Shown here piece after piece: positions 35,603 through 44,826 of a stretch of DNA of 64,000 bases. Position numbers and translations under genes: made by a program. Origin of the DNA: Halomonas qaidamensis. GTDB taxonomy: Bacteria; Pseudomonadota; Gammaproteobacteria; Pseudomonadales; Halomonadaceae. Under the pieces are notes generated by a model. That model worked only from the letters and a program-made list of their open reading frames with translations. It did no database searches and had not been told where the DNA came from. The stretch spans positions 868,001-932,000 of the forward strand of contig NZ_CP080627.1 of NCBI RefSeq assembly GCF_025917315.1, in the 5' to 3' direction. How positions within the stretch are numbered: position 1 is the first letter of the stretch; each line of letters starts with the position of its first letter.

Positions 35603-36523
35603 ATGTCTCGAGTAACTCTTGCACAGTGGCAGATGCTGGCAGCCGTTGTTGACCATGGTGGGTTTGCGCGGGCGGCGGAGGCTATTCATAAAAGCCCATC
35701 TACGCTTAACCATGCTGTGCACAAGCTAGAAGAGCAGTTGGGTGTTCAGGTATTGGAGCCGGTAGGCCGGCAGGTGCGTTTAACTGAAGCAGGCGAGCTA
35801 TTGCTGCGCCGAGCACGCCAGTTAATTGAAAGTGCCGCCTCATTAGAAGACGTGGCGACACGTTTGGCAGCAGGGCTGGAAGCGGAAGTGGTGGTGGCGA
35901 TTGATCAAATTTTTCCAGCCGCCGCCCAAGCGAAAGCACTTGAGCGTTTCTCGGAAACGTATCCTCAAGTCAGAGTGCAGCTACATGAAAGTGTGCTTAA
36001 TGGCGGTACGGAAATGCTTCACGATGGCCGTGCTGACCTGGTGGTCTCAGGTATTGAAGCGCAAGGCTTTTTAGGGGAGCCATTGGTTAATGTGCGATTT
36101 ATTGCGGTGGCACACCCGGGGCATATTTTACATCAGCTTGGACGTTCGTTGGATTTGCGTGATCTTGCCCAACACCGGCAACTGGTGGTGCGTGACTCAG
36201 CGCTACGCCAGTCTACCAATGCGGGATGGCTTAAAGCAGAGCAGCGTTGGACAGTGAGTCACTTACATACCTCGTTGGATATGCTGACGCGTGGGTTAGG
36301 GTTTGCCTGGATGCCAGAAACCCGGATTGCTGATGAACTTGCCTCTGGGCAGCTAAAGCCTTTACCGCTAAGCGCTGGTGGGATTCGTGAGGTGCCAATG
36401 CAACTGATATTTAGAGACCGAGACCGAGCGGGTCCTGCAGCCCATGCCATGGCGCAAGCATTGAAGCAGGGAGTAACAGAACTCTGCCCTCAGGATTCGA
36501 TTTCCTCGAATGAATCACCGTAA
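35603..36523 (+). CDS. LysR-family transcriptional regulator
   Basis: A 306-residue regulator: winged helix at residues 5-64 (LAQWQMLAAVVDHGGFARAA in shortened form WQMLAAVVDHGGF, KSPSTLNHAVHKLEEQLG) and a LysR substrate-binding domain from about 90. Start taken at 35603, preceded by GAGGGAATCGAA; the frame is open 33 codons upstream without a ribosome site. Downstream on the same strand, 99 bases away, is a glutathione transferase it may regulate, although LysR proteins more often control divergent genes and the upstream gap of about 660 bases has no divergent partner close by. Confidence 0.88.
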   Translation: MSRVTLAQWQMLAAVVDHGGFARAAEAIHKSPSTLNHAVHKLEEQLGVQVLEPVGRQVRLTEAGELLLRRARQLIESAASLEDVATRLAAGLEAEVVVAIDQIFPAAAQAKALERFSETYPQVRVQLHESVLNGGTEMLHDGRADLVVSGIEAQGFLGEPLVNVRFIAVAHPGHILHQLGRSLDLRDLAQHRQLVVRDSALRQSTNAGWLKAEQRWTVSHLHTSLDMLTRGLGFAWMPETRIADELASGQLKPLPLSAGGIREVPMQLIFRDRDRAGPAAHAMAQALKQGVTELCPQDSISSNESP

Positions 36524-36622
36524 AACATCCGCTTGAGCATCTGGTAGGCGGGCGTATGCTGAATGTAATCAGTACGAATAATGCGTTTGTTGCATTTTCT
36601 TATTACAACAGGAGGCGCCCCG

Positions 36623-37633
36623 ATGGGACTGCTTGTTAATGGCGAATGGGTTGATCAGTGGTACGACACTAAAAAGCATGGCGGTGAATTTGTCCGCGAG
36701 TCTGCTCAGCTGCGTGATTGGATTGGTGAAGCAGCTGAAACAGGGGCTGAAACAGATGGGCGAAGCTATCCCGCGCAAGCAGATCGTTACCACCTTTACG
36801 TATCGCTTGCCTGTCCTTGGGCGCATCGAATCCTCATTATGCGCAAGCTAAAAGGGCTGGAATCACTCATTGGCGCCTCACACGTCAGTCCATTAATGCT
36901 GGATAAGGGCTGGACATACGATCAAAGCGAAGGTGCCAGCGGGGATCCTATCAATCACGTCGATTATCATCATCAACTCTATACCATGACTGACCCCGCT
37001 TATACGGGGCGGGTCACAGTGCCGGTGCTTTGGGATAAACAACGCAGTGCAATAATTAATAATGAGTCAGCTGATTTGATGCGCATTTTTAATCGCGCGT
37101 TTGATGAGTTAACCGGTAATGATTTAGATTTTTATCCTGAAGACTTGCGTAGCATTATTGATGACGTCAATGATGATGTGTACGACCATATTAATAACGG
37201 TGTTTACAAGTCGGGCTTTGCAACAGAGCAGCAGGTGTACGAAAAACACGTACAGGCCCTATTCGATGCCTTGGATCGCATGGAAAAACGCTTGAGTGAG
37301 CATCGCTATTTAGCGGGAGAATGGTTAACGGAGGCGGATATTCGTCTGTTCACTACGCTGATCCGTTTTGATGCTGTCTACTATGGTCATTTTAAATGTA
37401 ATTTTAAGCGCATCGAAGATTACCCAAATCTCGCCCATTACGTTCGCGAACTATATCAGTGGCCAGGTATAGCAGAGACGGTCAACATGGATCATATAAA
37501 GCGCCACTATTACTACAGTCACGACACGATTAATCCAACCCGCATCGTGCCTGCCGGGCCGCTATTAGGATTAGAACGTCCTCATGACCGTGAACGCTTA
37601 CCAGGGCAGGGCATTCGCCGCCGAGCATCATAG
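36623..37633 (+). CDS. Xi-class glutathione S-transferase (glutathionyl-hydroquinone reductase)
   Basis: A 336-residue enzyme of the YqjG/EcfG type that reduces glutathionyl-hydroquinones with glutathione. The active-site cysteine is in SLACPWAHR near residue 61, the motif that marks the Xi class, with VPVLWDK near 135 and NNESADLMR near 148 for glutathione binding, and a helical C-terminal domain (WLTEADIRLFTTLIRFD near 235). CAGGAGGCGCCCCG precedes the ATG at 36623; an upstream in-frame start at 36581 is unlikely. Ends at a strong terminator. Confidence 0.9.
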   Translation: MGLLVNGEWVDQWYDTKKHGGEFVRESAQLRDWIGEAAETGAETDGRSYPAQADRYHLYVSLACPWAHRILIMRKLKGLESLIGASHVSPLMLDKGWTYDQSEGASGDPINHVDYHHQLYTMTDPAYTGRVTVPVLWDKQRSAIINNESADLMRIFNRAFDELTGNDLDFYPEDLRSIIDDVNDDVYDHINNGVYKSGFATEQQVYEKHVQALFDALDRMEKRLSEHRYLAGEWLTEADIRLFTTLIRFDAVYYGHFKCNFKRIEDYPNLAHYVRELYQWPGIAETVNMDHIKRHYYYSHDTINPTRIVPAGPLLGLERPHDRERLPGQGIRRRAS

Positions 37634-37670
37634 GCTATAAATAACTACTGCTAAGAGTCATTGTTAATAG

Positions 37671-37703
37671 AAAGGGCCACCCAGAAATTGGGTGGCCCTT
37701 TTT
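37671..37703 (+). terminator. Intrinsic terminator after the glutathione transferase
   Basis: AAAGGGCCACCC (37671-37682) pairs with GGGTGGCCCTTT (37690-37701) around a seven-base loop, followed by TT and then G. The A-rich 5' side makes it usable by the convergent PRC-barrel gene as well. Confidence 0.85.
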
Positions 37704-37743
37704 GCTAATTAACCGCTAGATTGAACGATTTAAGCTAAACCGC

Positions 37744-38226
37744 TTACTCGTTATCATTAACGGCTTCGCGAGTAGACTGCCAAGCGCTTTGAGCGCCTTC
37801 TTTGGTGGTTTGCCATGCATCACGCGCATTGTTTTTGGTCTGCTCCCACCAATCACGATCATAGGTGGGGAACGACTCAACCTCTTCTTGAGAGGCATCA
37901 AGCATAATGCGGTGTTCGGTATCGCCGTCACTTTCTGTATGGGTTTCCAATGTAAATTGGTCAGAATTGACGACAATTTCGCGACCACCCAGGCCTAGCA
38001 CCGCGCCGCTCTCGATCACCAACGCCGAAATTCGCATCTCTTCATCAAAGAGTATGTCTTCGACTTCACCAATTTCTTCGCCAGAACCGCCGTTAAAGAA
38101 CACCTCTGCATCCAGGATATCGTCAGCAGAGTACATTCCTTGGGGTTCGGTAGACGCCTGAACACCAAACGCTAAACTGCTTAGAAAGGCAGCACTGATC
38201 GCGGTCGTGAATAGTGATTTACGCAT
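37744..38226 (-). CDS. Exported PRC-barrel domain protein
   Basis: A 160-residue protein with a signal peptide (to about residue 24, GVQA) and a PRC-barrel domain at about 30-110 (SADDILDAEVFF, IGEVEDILFD, ALVIESGAVLGLGGREI). The C-terminal 35 residues contain repeated tryptophan-centred segments (ARDAWQTTKEG, AQSAWQSTREA), an amphipathic helix that might touch membrane or a partner. PRC-barrel proteins of this sort are often stress- or desiccation-induced. Start at 38226 follows GGAGAGATGCT. The CsbD gene just upstream on the same strand suggests joint stress expression. Confidence 0.85.
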   Translation of the reverse strand: MRKSLFTTAISAAFLSSLAFGVQASTEPQGMYSADDILDAEVFFNGGSGEEIGEVEDILFDEEMRISALVIESGAVLGLGGREIVVNSDQFTLETHTESDGDTEHRIMLDASQEEVESFPTYDRDWWEQTKNNARDAWQTTKEGAQSAWQSTREAVNDNE

Positions 38227-38285
38227 AGCATCTCTCCATGGGGCTATCAATGTGCGATGTAAAGTACGCAGTTACTCGGCCAATC

Positions 38286-38483
38286 TTATAAGCCGTTCGC
38301 CCAATCATCAGCACGCCGCTCGGCTTCTTCCTGCTCCAAGCCATATTTCTGCTGTAACTTGCCGACAAGTTGATCTTTTTTGCCGCCAATTTGGGTAAGC
38401 TCATCGTCAGTTAGTTCACCCCAGCTGGCGCGCGCTTTTCCCTTCATCTCTTTCCAGTTGCCTTCTATCTGATCCCAGTTCAT
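38286..38483 (-). CDS. CsbD family stress protein
   Basis: A 65-residue highly charged protein starting with the CsbD signature MNWDQIEGNWKEMKGKARA and including the KDQLVGKLQQKYG segment. CsbD-like proteins (YjbJ in E. coli) accumulate under osmotic and general stress; molecular role unknown. AAGGAGTGATGCT precedes the ATG. It lies 59 bases upstream of the PRC-barrel gene on the same strand and probably shares its transcript. Confidence 0.92.
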   Translation of the reverse strand: MNWDQIEGNWKEMKGKARASWGELTDDELTQIGGKKDQLVGKLQQKYGLEQEEAERRADDWANGL

Positions 38484-39003
38484 AGCATCACTCCTTGAAG
38501 TTAGTGAACATTAGTTAATAAATATCAGTAGGCATCTCTCAGGTTAGACGAACAGCGAGTATGTGCAAGTCTGAATGTTGATAGCGGTAAATGTAAAAAA
38601 ACTAGTCATAAGCTATTTGCGATGTTAGGATGCGCCCTCCTCGCATGTGTTGACCCCTCCATCACGACGATAAGCAGTTTCCAATGTAGCTTTGACTACA
38701 AAGCGAAATGCTTGCGGGAACATCTTGCCAACTGCAGATGTTCATTGCTGTGAAGATGGCGCGCCTCCAGCATTTCACCAAACGGGTGAAATCGGCGCAG
38801 AAGGTCGCCACAGCGGTTGGCCCGCTAACGCGAGTTTGCTAACCGAATGCTAGGTGCGACCGGCGTCTCCGACTCCACTGATGATGATATCCGCTTTGCG
38901 GATCCTTGCTTATTAATATGCACGGTTACGCGTATTAACAAGCAGAGTCAGAGACGCTTACGATGTTTTTTGCCGGAAAAACCGGCCTACCAAGGTGTGA
39001 TTA
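38484..39003 (+). promoter_or_regulatory. Long structured region upstream of the DEAD-box helicase (probable 5' leader)
   Basis: Without open frames, this 520-base gap contains several hairpins on the plus strand: AACATCT/AGATGTT (38721-38745), ATTTCACC/GGTGAAAT near 38774-38794, ATCCGC/GCGGAT near 38889-38903, a 15-base stem with one mismatch around ACGGTTAC (38907-38944), and GCCGG/CCGGC (38972-38986) just before the ribosome site. Helicases of the DeaD type are known for long, autoregulated leaders; that role here is inferred. The first 100 bases are promoter region for the csbD gene. Confidence 0.5.
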
Positions 39004-40716
39004 ATGACCTCGACTTCTGTCGCTTCGCCGAGCTTCGGCGATCTTGCTCTGTTGCCTGCCGTTCTCTCTGCTGTTGAAGCACAAGGCTACGAAATTCCTT
39101 CGCCGATCCAGGCGCAGACTATTCCTGCGTTGTTGGAAGGCCGCGATATGCTGGGCCAAGCACAAACCGGCACCGGCAAAACTGCTGCGTTTGCATTGCC
39201 ATTGTTATCGCGTTTAGAACTTACCCGTCGCGAGCCTCAAGTACTGGTTATGGCTCCAACCCGTGAACTTGCTCAGCAGGTTGCGGCTTCGTTCAGTAAA
39301 TATGGCCAAAACCTTAAGGGTCTTGAAGTAGCGATCCTTTGTGGTGGTCAAGAATACCGTGAACAGTTAGGCGCGCTAAAGCGCGGTGCCCAAGTCATTG
39401 TTGGCACCCCTGGCCGTATTATCGATCACCTAGATCGCGGTAGTCTGAAACTCGACGGTCTTTCAGCACTGGTGCTGGATGAAGCTGACGAAATGCTGCG
39501 CATGGGCTTTATCGACGACGTAAAACGCGTGGTTGCCGATACCCCTAAAGATGCTCAGCGTGTGTTTTTCTCGGCAACGCTGCCGACTGAAATCGAGCGC
39601 ATTGTTAACCGCTACTTGGTTAATCCGGTGAAAGTCGCGATTGAGTCGCGCACCACAACCGGCGAAAACATTGAGCAGCGCATTGTGCGTGTTGATGGTG
39701 GTGCTAAGCTCGAAGCCCTGGCACGTATTCTGGAAGTTGAGCCAGTCGATGGGGCCATCGTCTTTGTGCGTACTCGTGCTGCTTGTACCACGCTGGTTGA
39801 ACAGCTGACAGCGCGTGGTGTTAACGCGGCTGGTCTGTCTGGCGATCTGGACCAAAGCCTGCGTGAACGCACCATTACACGTTTGAAGCGCGGCAAAGTT
39901 GATGTGTTGATTGCGACAGACGTCGCTGCGCGCGGTCTTGACGTGTCGCGTATTACTCACGTTATTAACTACGATCTGCCCCAAGACGCAGAAGCGTATA
40001 CCCACCGTATCGGTCGTACCGGTCGTGCGGGGCGTAGCGGTATCGCGATTACGTTCGCAGGTTTCCGTGAAGGCCGTAAAGTGGGCTGGATGGAGCAGGC
40101 GACCGGTCAGAAAATGACCGAAATGCCGCTGCCAGACGAAGCAGCTATTCGCGCTCACCGTGATGAAGTGTTCCATCATCGCGTTGTGGCGGCACTGACC
40201 AAAGGTGCTGAAGAACAGCGTGCGTTGGTTGAGCGCCTGGTAGAAGAAGGCCATGACGCCGTTGAGCTAGCCTGTGCCTTTGCCGCTATGGCGCGTGCTG
40301 ACGAAGCACCGATTGGTCGCTTGCAGGCACCGCGTAAAGAGAAGCCGATGCGTGATGGCGCGCCTGGTGCCAAGCCAGGTGGTCGTCGCGAGCGTTCCAG
40401 CGCACCTAGCGAAGGTATGATTCGTTACCGTGTTTCCGTTGGCCATAAAGATGGCGTTAAGCCTGGCCAACTGGTTGGCGCACTGGCGAACGAAGGTGGT
40501 ATCGAAGGCGGTCGTATCGGTCGTATCGATATTCGTAACGCTTTCTCGGTCGTTGAGCTGCCCAGTGGTTTGCCTTCCACAATTCTGGCGAAAATGGCAC
40601 GTGCCCGTGTTGCTGGCCGCCCGCTAGAAATCAGTGAAGACAGCGCTCCTGAGCGTGCGCCACGTCGTCGCCGTGATGATGGTGATGCGCCAGTTCGTCG
40701 CCGCGAACGCGCTTAA
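39004..40716 (+). CDS. deaD: DEAD-box ATP-dependent RNA helicase, DeaD/CsdA type
   Basis: A 570-residue RNA helicase. Motifs in order: Q motif (GYEIPSPIQAQTIP), motif I AQTGTGKTA near residue 56, PTRELAQQV, VGTPGRIIDHL, VLDEADEML (DEAD) near 158, FFSATLP, then the second RecA domain with ATDVAARGLDV and HRIGRTGRAGRSG near 335. A DbpA-like RNA-binding domain lies near 475-545 (YRVSVGHKDGVKPGQLVGAL, IGRIDIRNAFSVVELP), followed by an Arg-rich tail. It resolves RNA structure in ribosome assembly and mRNA decay, especially in the cold. AAGG lies eight bases before the ATG. Confidence 0.93.
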   Translation: MTSTSVASPSFGDLALLPAVLSAVEAQGYEIPSPIQAQTIPALLEGRDMLGQAQTGTGKTAAFALPLLSRLELTRREPQVLVMAPTRELAQQVAASFSKYGQNLKGLEVAILCGGQEYREQLGALKRGAQVIVGTPGRIIDHLDRGSLKLDGLSALVLDEADEMLRMGFIDDVKRVVADTPKDAQRVFFSATLPTEIERIVNRYLVNPVKVAIESRTTTGENIEQRIVRVDGGAKLEALARILEVEPVDGAIVFVRTRAACTTLVEQLTARGVNAAGLSGDLDQSLRERTITRLKRGKVDVLIATDVAARGLDVSRITHVINYDLPQDAEAYTHRIGRTGRAGRSGIAITFAGFREGRKVGWMEQATGQKMTEMPLPDEAAIRAHRDEVFHHRVVAALTKGAEEQRALVERLVEEGHDAVELACAFAAMARADEAPIGRLQAPRKEKPMRDGAPGAKPGGRRERSSAPSEGMIRYRVSVGHKDGVKPGQLVGALANEGGIEGGRIGRIDIRNAFSVVELPSGLPSTILAKMARARVAGRPLEISEDSAPERAPRRRRDDGDAPVRRRERA

Positions 40717-40772
40717 GTTAATGTGTAGCGCCCTATAGTGGTGCTTCAAAACGACGTTTAACGATCGTTCTA

Positions 40773-40808
40773 TCCCCTTACGCTTAACGGCGTAAGGGGA
40801 TTTTTTTT
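40773..40808 (+). terminator. Intrinsic terminator of deaD
   Basis: TCCCCTTACGC (40773-40783) pairs with GCGTAAGGGGA (40790-40800) around a six-base loop, followed by eight T. A textbook terminator. Confidence 0.92.
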
Positions 40809-40874
40809 GCCTGTTATTGTCGCCGGAAAGTTGAGCTACGCTAGTACGGTCATCAATCAACAAAAGGGACATGC

Positions 40875-41567
40875 ATGGACGCGTCACTACATGAATGGAA
40901 TCTAGCTCCAAAAGAGGCGATAGCACTGCAAAAAACGTTGGCAAAACGACTCGAAACTGCTGATCGTATCGACTCTGTACAGCACATCGCAGGGGTGGAT
41001 ATTGGGTTTGAAGCAGGCGGTGATATTACTCGGGCAGCGGTCGTTGTTTTAATGTGGCAGCCTGACAGCACACAGCATTTGGCTGTGGTAGAGCAGGTGG
41101 TTCATCGTGAACCAACGCGTATGCCCTATATTCCTGGCCTGCTCTCTTTTCGTGAAATTCCAGCCGCTCTGGAAGCGTTCGCTAAGCTTACGATCAGACC
41201 TGAGCTGGTAATGGTCGACGGTCAGGGAATTGCCCATCCTCGACGGCTTGGCGTAGCTGCTCACCTGGGGCTATGGCTAAATTTACCGACGGTCGGCATC
41301 GCTAAATCCCGATTAACGGGTCAGTATGAAGAGGTGGGAAATATGCGTGGTGATTGGGTGCCTCTAACATCAGGTAAAGACGTTATTGGTGCCGTGCTAC
41401 GCTCGAGGGAAAATGTGAAGCCGGTATTCGTATCACCTGGACATCGATTATCCCTTGAAACATCGCTTGACTGGGTGGTGCGCTGTTTAGGGCGCACCAA
41501 GTTACCAGAACCCACGCGACTAGCGGATCGGCTTGCGTCAAGACGCGACCAAAAGCGGCTTATATAA
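40875..41567 (+). CDS. nfi: Endonuclease V (deoxyinosine 3' endonuclease)
   Basis: A 230-residue DNA repair enzyme that nicks DNA near deoxyinosine and other deaminated bases. Family landmarks: GVDIGFE near residue 40 (first catalytic aspartate), the YIPGLLSFREIPAALEA stretch near 81, MVDGQGIAHPRRLGVAAHLG near 113 (aspartate and histidine) and PTVGIAKSRL near 138. AAAGGGACATGC precedes the ATG. Its 3' end overlaps the convergent amidotransferase gene by eight bases. Confidence 0.93.
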   Translation: MDASLHEWNLAPKEAIALQKTLAKRLETADRIDSVQHIAGVDIGFEAGGDITRAAVVVLMWQPDSTQHLAVVEQVVHREPTRMPYIPGLLSFREIPAALEAFAKLTIRPELVMVDGQGIAHPRRLGVAAHLGLWLNLPTVGIAKSRLTGQYEEVGNMRGDWVPLTSGKDVIGAVLRSRENVKPVFVSPGHRLSLETSLDWVVRCLGRTKLPEPTRLADRLASRRDQKRLI

Positions 41568-42276
41568 AACGTAGGAAATGGCGCAACAGGCCAGAGGCTG
41601 CTTGAGTATCGGTGATGGCATTAATAAGTGCGTCAGGATTTTCACCTTGATCGCGCAATGCGGCCTTCTGGCGCTCGATATAAGCATGCATGACTGCGGG
41701 GGTAAACTCCGGGTGAAACTGAACACTCCACTGACGCGGGCCATAACGCAACGCTTGATGAGCATCGTGGCTGTTATGCGCTAACACGGTGGTGTTAGGG
41801 GGCAATTGCATGACGGCTTGCGCATGGGTCAGGTGGGCAGGAAAGTGTGAAGGTAGCATGCTAAAGAGAGGGTCTTGATTGCCCGCTTGGGTAAGCCGTA
41901 CGTTGCGCGTTCCTGATTCTCTTCCTGCAGGGTGGTAATCGCTAATGCCACCGAAGGCCGATGCCATTAGCTGGTGGCCATAGCACACGCCAAGCATAGG
42001 GACATTCTCGTCTAGCGCTTGCACAAGCCAAGGTTTTAGCGCCTCGCTCCACGGCTCCTGTTCGCTCACCATGCTATGGGACCCCGTGAGCATAATGCCT
42101 GCGAATGAGGTAGGAGAAGAGGGAACGCCTTGTTTGCGTGCATCCCAAACGCTTAGCGACACGTGTTCTGGCAGTGCAGTCGTCAGTTGATTAATAAAGA
42201 GCTGTTCGAAATCACCGTATTGATCGACCACTTCAGGAAAAGCGTCACCGGTTTTGATAATGACTAAAGAGGTCAT
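41560..42276 (-). CDS. Class I glutamine amidotransferase-like protein
   Basis: A 238-residue stand-alone glutaminase-type domain. The nucleophile cysteine is in GVCYGHQLM near residue 98, and the histidine and glutamate in FHPEF near 188 complete the triad. It resembles the GuaA-related amidotransferases of unknown target often annotated as GMP-synthase-like. The missing synthetase partner must be elsewhere, or it hydrolyses a gamma-glutamyl compound alone. GGGAACGCC precedes the ATG. A second protein of the same superfamily lies at 42993-43661. Confidence 0.88.
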   Translation of the reverse strand: MTSLVIIKTGDAFPEVVDQYGDFEQLFINQLTTALPEHVSLSVWDARKQGVPSSPTSFAGIMLTGSHSMVSEQEPWSEALKPWLVQALDENVPMLGVCYGHQLMASAFGGISDYHPAGRESGTRNVRLTQAGNQDPLFSMLPSHFPAHLTHAQAVMQLPPNTTVLAHNSHDAHQALRYGPRQWSVQFHPEFTPAVMHAYIERQKAALRDQGENPDALINAITDTQAASGLLRHFLRFI

Positions 42277-42426
42277 GGCGTTCCCGTCGTTGTTTGAGAT
42301 GGATCGTGAAATATGGATCGTGTGAGATGCGTTGTGTCAGAGGAAAGGTTAGCCCAATCAGGGTATTACCCTGTAAGCTGATACGTCTCACCATACACCT
42401 TTTTCGCTTTATATTAGGAGCCTTAT

Positions 42427-42930
42427 ATGCAAAAGATAACCCGTGCTGGCGAGCCTATGGATGTTGCGGGCACGCTGCCTGCTCCAGGTGATGTTGCTCC
42501 TCTGATGACGCTTACCAATACTGATCTGGAGGATGTCACCCTTGACACCTACTCGGGCAAGCGCAAAGTGTTGAATATTATCCCAAGTGTGGATACGCCC
42601 ACGTGTGCGGTGTCTACACGGCGGTTTAATGAGCTGGCCTCGCAACTGGATAATACCGTTGTGCTGGTCGTGTCTGCTGATCTGCCGTTTGCAGCTAAGC
42701 GTTTTTGTGGCGCAGAGGGATTGGATAATGTGGAAACCTTGTCCACCTTCCGCCATCGAGAGTTCCAAGAGGCCTGGGGTGTCGCGCTTGCTAATAGTGC
42801 AATGGAAGGATTGTGCGCTCGTGCCGTGGTAGTGCTCGACGCGGATAACCGCGTGTTGCACAGTGAACTGGTGAGTGAGCTGAAAAATGAGCCAAATTAC
42901 GATGCAGCGCTAGCGTCACTAAAGCGCTAA
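42427..42930 (+). CDS. tpx: Thiol peroxidase (atypical 2-Cys peroxiredoxin)
   Basis: A 167-residue antioxidant enzyme reducing hydrogen peroxide and alkyl hydroperoxides with thioredoxin. Peroxidatic cysteine lies in PSVDTPTCA near residue 60 and the resolving cysteine in AKRFCGAEG near 94, the pair that defines Tpx. TTAGGAGCCTTAT precedes the ATG. It is monocistronic, between divergent and convergent amidotransferase-like genes. Confidence 0.94.
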   Translation: MQKITRAGEPMDVAGTLPAPGDVAPLMTLTNTDLEDVTLDTYSGKRKVLNIIPSVDTPTCAVSTRRFNELASQLDNTVVLVVSADLPFAAKRFCGAEGLDNVETLSTFRHREFQEAWGVALANSAMEGLCARAVVVLDADNRVLHSELVSELKNEPNYDAALASLKR

Positions 42931-42992
42931 TGTTGAAGCACTGATCAGCGCAATGCGTGCCGGTCTATCGCGCATCTTATCAGCGTCTGTTC

Positions 42993-43661
42993 TTAGCGTT
43001 CATGCTTTGCCGCCGCCACTAGTGCGCTGATTAAGCGCTGTTGGGGGCGGTTAAAGATAAGCCACTCCGGATGCCACTGAACGCCGATTAAAAAGTCATG
43101 GTTTGTGGACTCAATTCCCTGCACTAGCCCATCCCGGTCGCGGGCAACAATATTAATGCCGTCACCAGCTTTATTAACCGCCTGATGGTGCAGGCTATTC
43201 ACGCGACACCACGTGACGCCTAGTAGCTGATAAAGCTTGCTACCTCCGACAATATCTACGGTTTTGCGTGGTAAAACCGTACGCCGTCGCTTAAGCCCTT
43301 CATGGGTGGTGTAGATGTCAGGGTCGAGAGTGCCGCCCAAATGGACGTTGATTAGTTGAGCCCCGCGGCAAATTCCCAGCACAGGGGTGTTTTGCGGAAT
43401 AAAACGGCCGAGTAGATTGAGTTCCAGTTCATCGCGGGCCGGATCCAGCCGTACGTCTAGCTGTACTTCGCCGCCGTAAAGATGTGCTTGAATATCATCG
43501 CCACCACCAATAATTAGACCGTCTAAGTACTCAGGCAAGGGGCGTGAAGGAGATAAGCGCAGCGGCTTACCCCCATGGCGCCATACGGCGAACCAGTCAA
43601 ACCACCAGGCTAGATGACTTTTTTGATCAGAGGTTGTAATCCCAATAAGCGGTCGAGACAT
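42993..43661 (-). CDS. Gamma-glutamyl hydrolase / class I glutamine amidotransferase (peptidase C26)
   Basis: A 222-residue PuuD-like hydrolase. Nucleophile cysteine in GICRGAQLINVHLGG near residue 98, histidine in VQWHPEW near 194 followed by glutamate two residues on. PuuD-type enzymes cut gamma-glutamyl amide bonds. It lies 29 bases downstream of a predicted amidoligase on the same strand, and this pairing is recurrent for that amidoligase family, suggesting the two act on one gamma-linked product: one making, the other trimming or supplying ammonia (inference). Confidence 0.85.
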   Translation of the reverse strand: MSRPLIGITTSDQKSHLAWWFDWFAVWRHGGKPLRLSPSRPLPEYLDGLIIGGGDDIQAHLYGGEVQLDVRLDPARDELELNLLGRFIPQNTPVLGICRGAQLINVHLGGTLDPDIYTTHEGLKRRRTVLPRKTVDIVGGSKLYQLLGVTWCRVNSLHHQAVNKAGDGINIVARDRDGLVQGIESTNHDFLIGVQWHPEWLIFNRPQQRLISALVAAAKHER

Positions 43662-43690
43662 GCTGGCAAGTTCTCACTAAGGCAGTGTAT

Positions 43691-44698
43691 TTAGGATGAC
43701 TTAAATAGGCCAAGCAGCTTCGTTTTACAGCGTCTCCACCAAGGCTGGCTGTGTTCGGCAATATATTCATCGCAGCGCGCACGCAGTACATTACTGTTTG
43801 CGGCTAACTTTTCTACCTCGACCCAGCGATTCCATTCCACTACCGACCCCCAGCCAGGATGCGAGAGCTGCGCGTTTGGTAGTCGGTAGTGAAAGGTGGG
43901 ACGTGGTTTGGTGAGCTGTCCATGCAGCAGTTCATGGGGGTGATCTGGGCGTAGATGGGCAAATAACGGTAACAAATCTAGCTCCCGATTCCGCGTAGGG
44001 TTGTAGTGTAGATAGTCATTAATAAACGTATCTAGGTCGGGCTGATAGCCAGAGTCGAGAATTTTTAGCGCGTACTCTTTATGAAATGGGTTCGCGTGTG
44101 GCAGTACTTCACGGGTAATGTCGACTTTTATTTCATCACGTAGCCAGCTGGCTAGTAGCAAATAGGCCTGCATCATCGATAAAAGGTAATCAACGTCAAA
44201 ACGCTCTACTTCAGGATTTAAATGCAGTCCAAATCCATAGAGTAAGCTGGCATCTGTTCCTTTTGCGCCTTTATCACGAAGGGCATCAAATAGTTGGTCT
44301 AGTTCGTTTAGCTCATCCCAAGGAATCGGTGGACAGACAATTTCTGTAGGCACTAAGCCAGTGACCATGTCGCCAATCAGTTCGCGGGTCTTTTGATGGA
44401 ACTCGATTCGCCGCTGATGCTGCTGGCGTGCCCATTCACTATCGCTTTCATGGTGGTCTTCCAGTAGCGTCTTGTCAGGATGGGCATACTGGGTATCTAG
44501 CTCGATACCGAACTCCCCCCATCGTGTTGCTTCTACCAGTAGCCGATGGGGACTTACCACGTTAAGCTCACCTCCAAATAGCTCGCGTACCAGTTCAGCG
44601 GTATCACGCGGCGGCAGTCCGGCGAATTCAATTTCTACACCGACGCGCCTTGTTTTTCCGTTACTGTTAGTACGGTTAGGAGGAGCTTGCAGCGTCAT
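43691..44698 (-). CDS. Predicted amidoligase (GS-fold COOH-NH2 ligase)
   Basis: A 335-residue soluble protein of the Amidoligase_2 family, predicted ATP-dependent enzymes of the glutamine-synthetase/glutamate-cysteine-ligase fold that form amide or peptide bonds. Recognisable parts are RRVGVEIEFAGL near residue 17, WGEFGIELDTQY near 60, VPTEIVCPPIPW near 116 and YGFGLHLNPEV near 154, which supply the acidic metal-binding residues and the ATP site. Substrates are not known. CAAGGATACCGAG precedes the ATG. The next gene on the strand encodes a gamma-glutamyl-hydrolase-type amidotransferase. Confidence 0.8.
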   Translation of the reverse strand: MTLQAPPNRTNSNGKTRRVGVEIEFAGLPPRDTAELVRELFGGELNVVSPHRLLVEATRWGEFGIELDTQYAHPDKTLLEDHHESDSEWARQQHQRRIEFHQKTRELIGDMVTGLVPTEIVCPPIPWDELNELDQLFDALRDKGAKGTDASLLYGFGLHLNPEVERFDVDYLLSMMQAYLLLASWLRDEIKVDITREVLPHANPFHKEYALKILDSGYQPDLDTFINDYLHYNPTRNRELDLLPLFAHLRPDHPHELLHGQLTKPRPTFHYRLPNAQLSHPGWGSVVEWNRWVEVEKLAANSNVLRARCDEYIAEHSQPWWRRCKTKLLGLFKSS

Positions 44699-44826
44699 CT
44701 CGGTATCCTTGAGGTGAACGTTTAGGCCACCAGCCTATCATAGTCACGCGTTAAGGCTGAGGGTATTAAATTAAGTAAACGCTAACTAACCGACGGGTCA
44801 GGTCGGTCTATTTCCGGGAGTCAAAT

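Noticed and set aside
39463..40254. 263-codon open frame on the minus strand inside deaD
   Set aside because: It is fully antisense to a conserved helicase; the composition is the complement of DEAD-box motifs and there is no ribosome site or family resemblance.
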